Shown here: piece after piece, positions 12,767-13,540 of the stretch
How the letters are laid out: the number at the start of each line of letters is the position of its first letter
How positions within the stretch are numbered: position 1 is the stretch's first letter
Source: an uncultured Rubrivivax sp.
GTDB taxonomy: Bacteria; Pseudomonadota; Gammaproteobacteria; Burkholderiales; Burkholderiaceae_C
NCBI GenBank assembly: GCA_937975735.1
Contig: CALJUI010000183.1
Coordinates: forward strand, 1-13,540
Direction of reading: 5' to 3'
DNA length: 13,540 nucleotides
Translations under genes and position numbers: made by a program
Notes under the pieces: model-generated
What the model was told of the DNA's origin: nothing
What the model saw: only the letters and a program-made list of their open reading frames with translations
The model's database searches: none

Positions 12767-13540
12767 TTACGGCAGCGTTAGTCCGCGTTGGGCCTCGTCC
12801 GCGGTCTCGTACAGGTGCGGTGCGACGCCGCGCACCGCCAGCGCCGGCCCGAGCTTGGCGCGCAGGAAGCCGCTGGTCGTGTAGCGCGTGACGTTGAGGT
12901 AGTGGCGGTCGACCAGCTCGCGCACCATCTGCGCCCAGTCGTCCTCGACCTCGGGTTCGAGGTGGAAATGGTCGTAGTTGATGACCGCGTAGACCCGCTC
13001 ACCGATCGGCGCCAGGCGTCGCTCGACCTCCTGCCGCACCGCTTCGACGTCCTCGCGCGTGCGCACCGCCAGCCGCTCGAAGTTGATGAACATCGTGCGC
13101 CGGGCCGCGTCGAAGACGAAGCGGTCGGCCAGCGGCACCAGCAGCAGGCGCGCCCGCAGGCCCATCGGCGCGTCCGCGAAGATCGAGGCCTCCATCGTCG
13201 CCGGCGGCCGCTCGATGACCGGCTCGAACCCCATCAGGTCGAGCACGTCGCGCTGCAGGTCCATGCCCGGCGCGATCTCGATCAATTCCAGCCCCCGCTC
13301 GTGCAGCCGGAACACGCAGCGTTCGGTGACGTAGAGCACGCCCTGGCCGCGCCGAAAGGCCTCGCGGCCGGAGAAGGTGCGGTGCTCGACCCGGCGCACG
13401 AACTTCGGCGCACCGGCGGCCAGGAAGCCACCGACGAAGACCACGCGCTTGGCGTTCTGGCTGATGTTGATGAAGCCGCCGGCGCCGGCCAGGCGCGGGC
13501 CGAACTTGCTGACGTTGAGGTTGCCCTCGGCGTCGGCCTG
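12767..13540 (-). CDS. Acyl-CoA:acetate/3-ketoacid CoA-transferase, YdiF/propionate-CoA-transferase type, C-terminal part
   Basis: The gene runs off the right edge; its last 257 residues are visible. The first visible residues, DAEGNLNVSKFGPRLAGAGG and then FINISQNAKRVVFVGGF, are characteristic of YdiF/propionate CoA-transferases, which move CoA between acyl-CoA and acetate or other acids in the cytoplasm. EGR-type active-site residues would lie upstream and cannot be checked. The family end follows: LYVTERCVFRLHERGLELIE, IAPGMDLQRDVLDLMGF, EASIFADAPMGLR. Instead of stopping there, about 120 more residues continue, with FINFERLAVRTREDVEAV, VINYDHF and VTRYTTSGFLRAKLG. I remember this extension from longer proteobacterial members (about 650 residues) but know no function for it. 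It is not in the iorA operon; a link through acyl-CoA is speculative. The GTG at 13444 is internal, not the start. Confidence 0.88.
   Translation of the reverse strand, partial: QADAEGNLNVSKFGPRLAGAGGFINISQNAKRVVFVGGFLAAGAPKFVRRVEHRTFSGREAFRRGQGVLYVTERCVFRLHERGLELIEIAPGMDLQRDVLDLMGFEPVIERPPATMEASIFADAPMGLRARLLLVPLADRFVFDAARRTMFINFERLAVRTREDVEAVRQEVERRLAPIGERVYAVINYDHFHLEPEVEDDWAQMVRELVDRHYLNVTRYTTSGFLRAKLGPALAVRGVAPHLYETADEAQRGLTLP

Noticed and set aside
12752..12770. GTAA-N11-TTAC inverted repeat at the CoA-transferase stop
   Set aside because: Only 4-bp arms with mismatches inside; it overlaps the stop codon and is too weak to call an operator or terminator.
11636..12781. 381-codon plus-strand frame opposite the secreted-protein gene
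   Set aside because: The minus-strand frame has a signal peptide, a ribosome-binding site and balanced composition; the plus frame is Arg/His/Gln-rich shadow.

Overview
The window is about 70% GC, densely packed and has strongly G/C-biased third codon positions. Its gene families (long-insert DinB, YbaN/DUF454, split IorA/IorB with a DUF6537 tail, DctPQM TRAP transporter, LldD-like flavoprotein, YdiF-type CoA transferase with a C-terminal extension) suggest a betaproteobacterium of the Burkholderiales. This is inference from protein resemblance only. I see no tRNA, rRNA, CRISPR array, insertion sequence or phage gene, and no gap between genes exceeds about 110 bases.

Left part (1-2960): a gene leaving the left edge on the minus strand joins a small membrane protein, in frame, to what looks like the C-terminal end of a KDPGal aldolase. 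It is divergent from dinB (505-1650, DNA polymerase IV). dinB converges with a DUF454/YbaN membrane protein gene, with one base between the two stop codons. A LysR-type regulator gene lies 10 bp upstream of the DUF454 gene on the same minus strand.

Central part (2961-10737): the LysR gene is divergent from a six-gene co-directional cluster: iorA, iorB, dctP, dctQ, dctM and an FMN 2-hydroxyacid dehydrogenase gene. Junctions are ATGA or 11-bp overlaps, or gaps of 7-34 bp, so this looks like one operon of about 7.7 kb. The 109-bp LysR/iorA gap holds a perfect palindrome centred near -65, a second T-N11-A box near -38 and a TTGGAC-N18-TAGCCT promoter, the classical layout of a LysR-activated promoter. 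Read together, the genes predict uptake of a 2-hydroxy acid (perhaps an aryl-lactate or mandelate-like acid), flavin-dependent oxidation to the 2-oxo acid, and CoA- and ferredoxin-dependent oxidative decarboxylation to an acyl-CoA. The substrate is not determined by the sequence.

Right part (10738-13540): a small TIR-domain protein with a C-terminal membrane anchor converges on a gene for a secreted protein of unknown function. A hairpin covers both stop codons. Upstream of the secreted-protein gene, on the same minus strand, is the 3' part of a gene for a YdiF/propionate-CoA-transferase-type enzyme with a C-terminal extension; it runs off the right edge.
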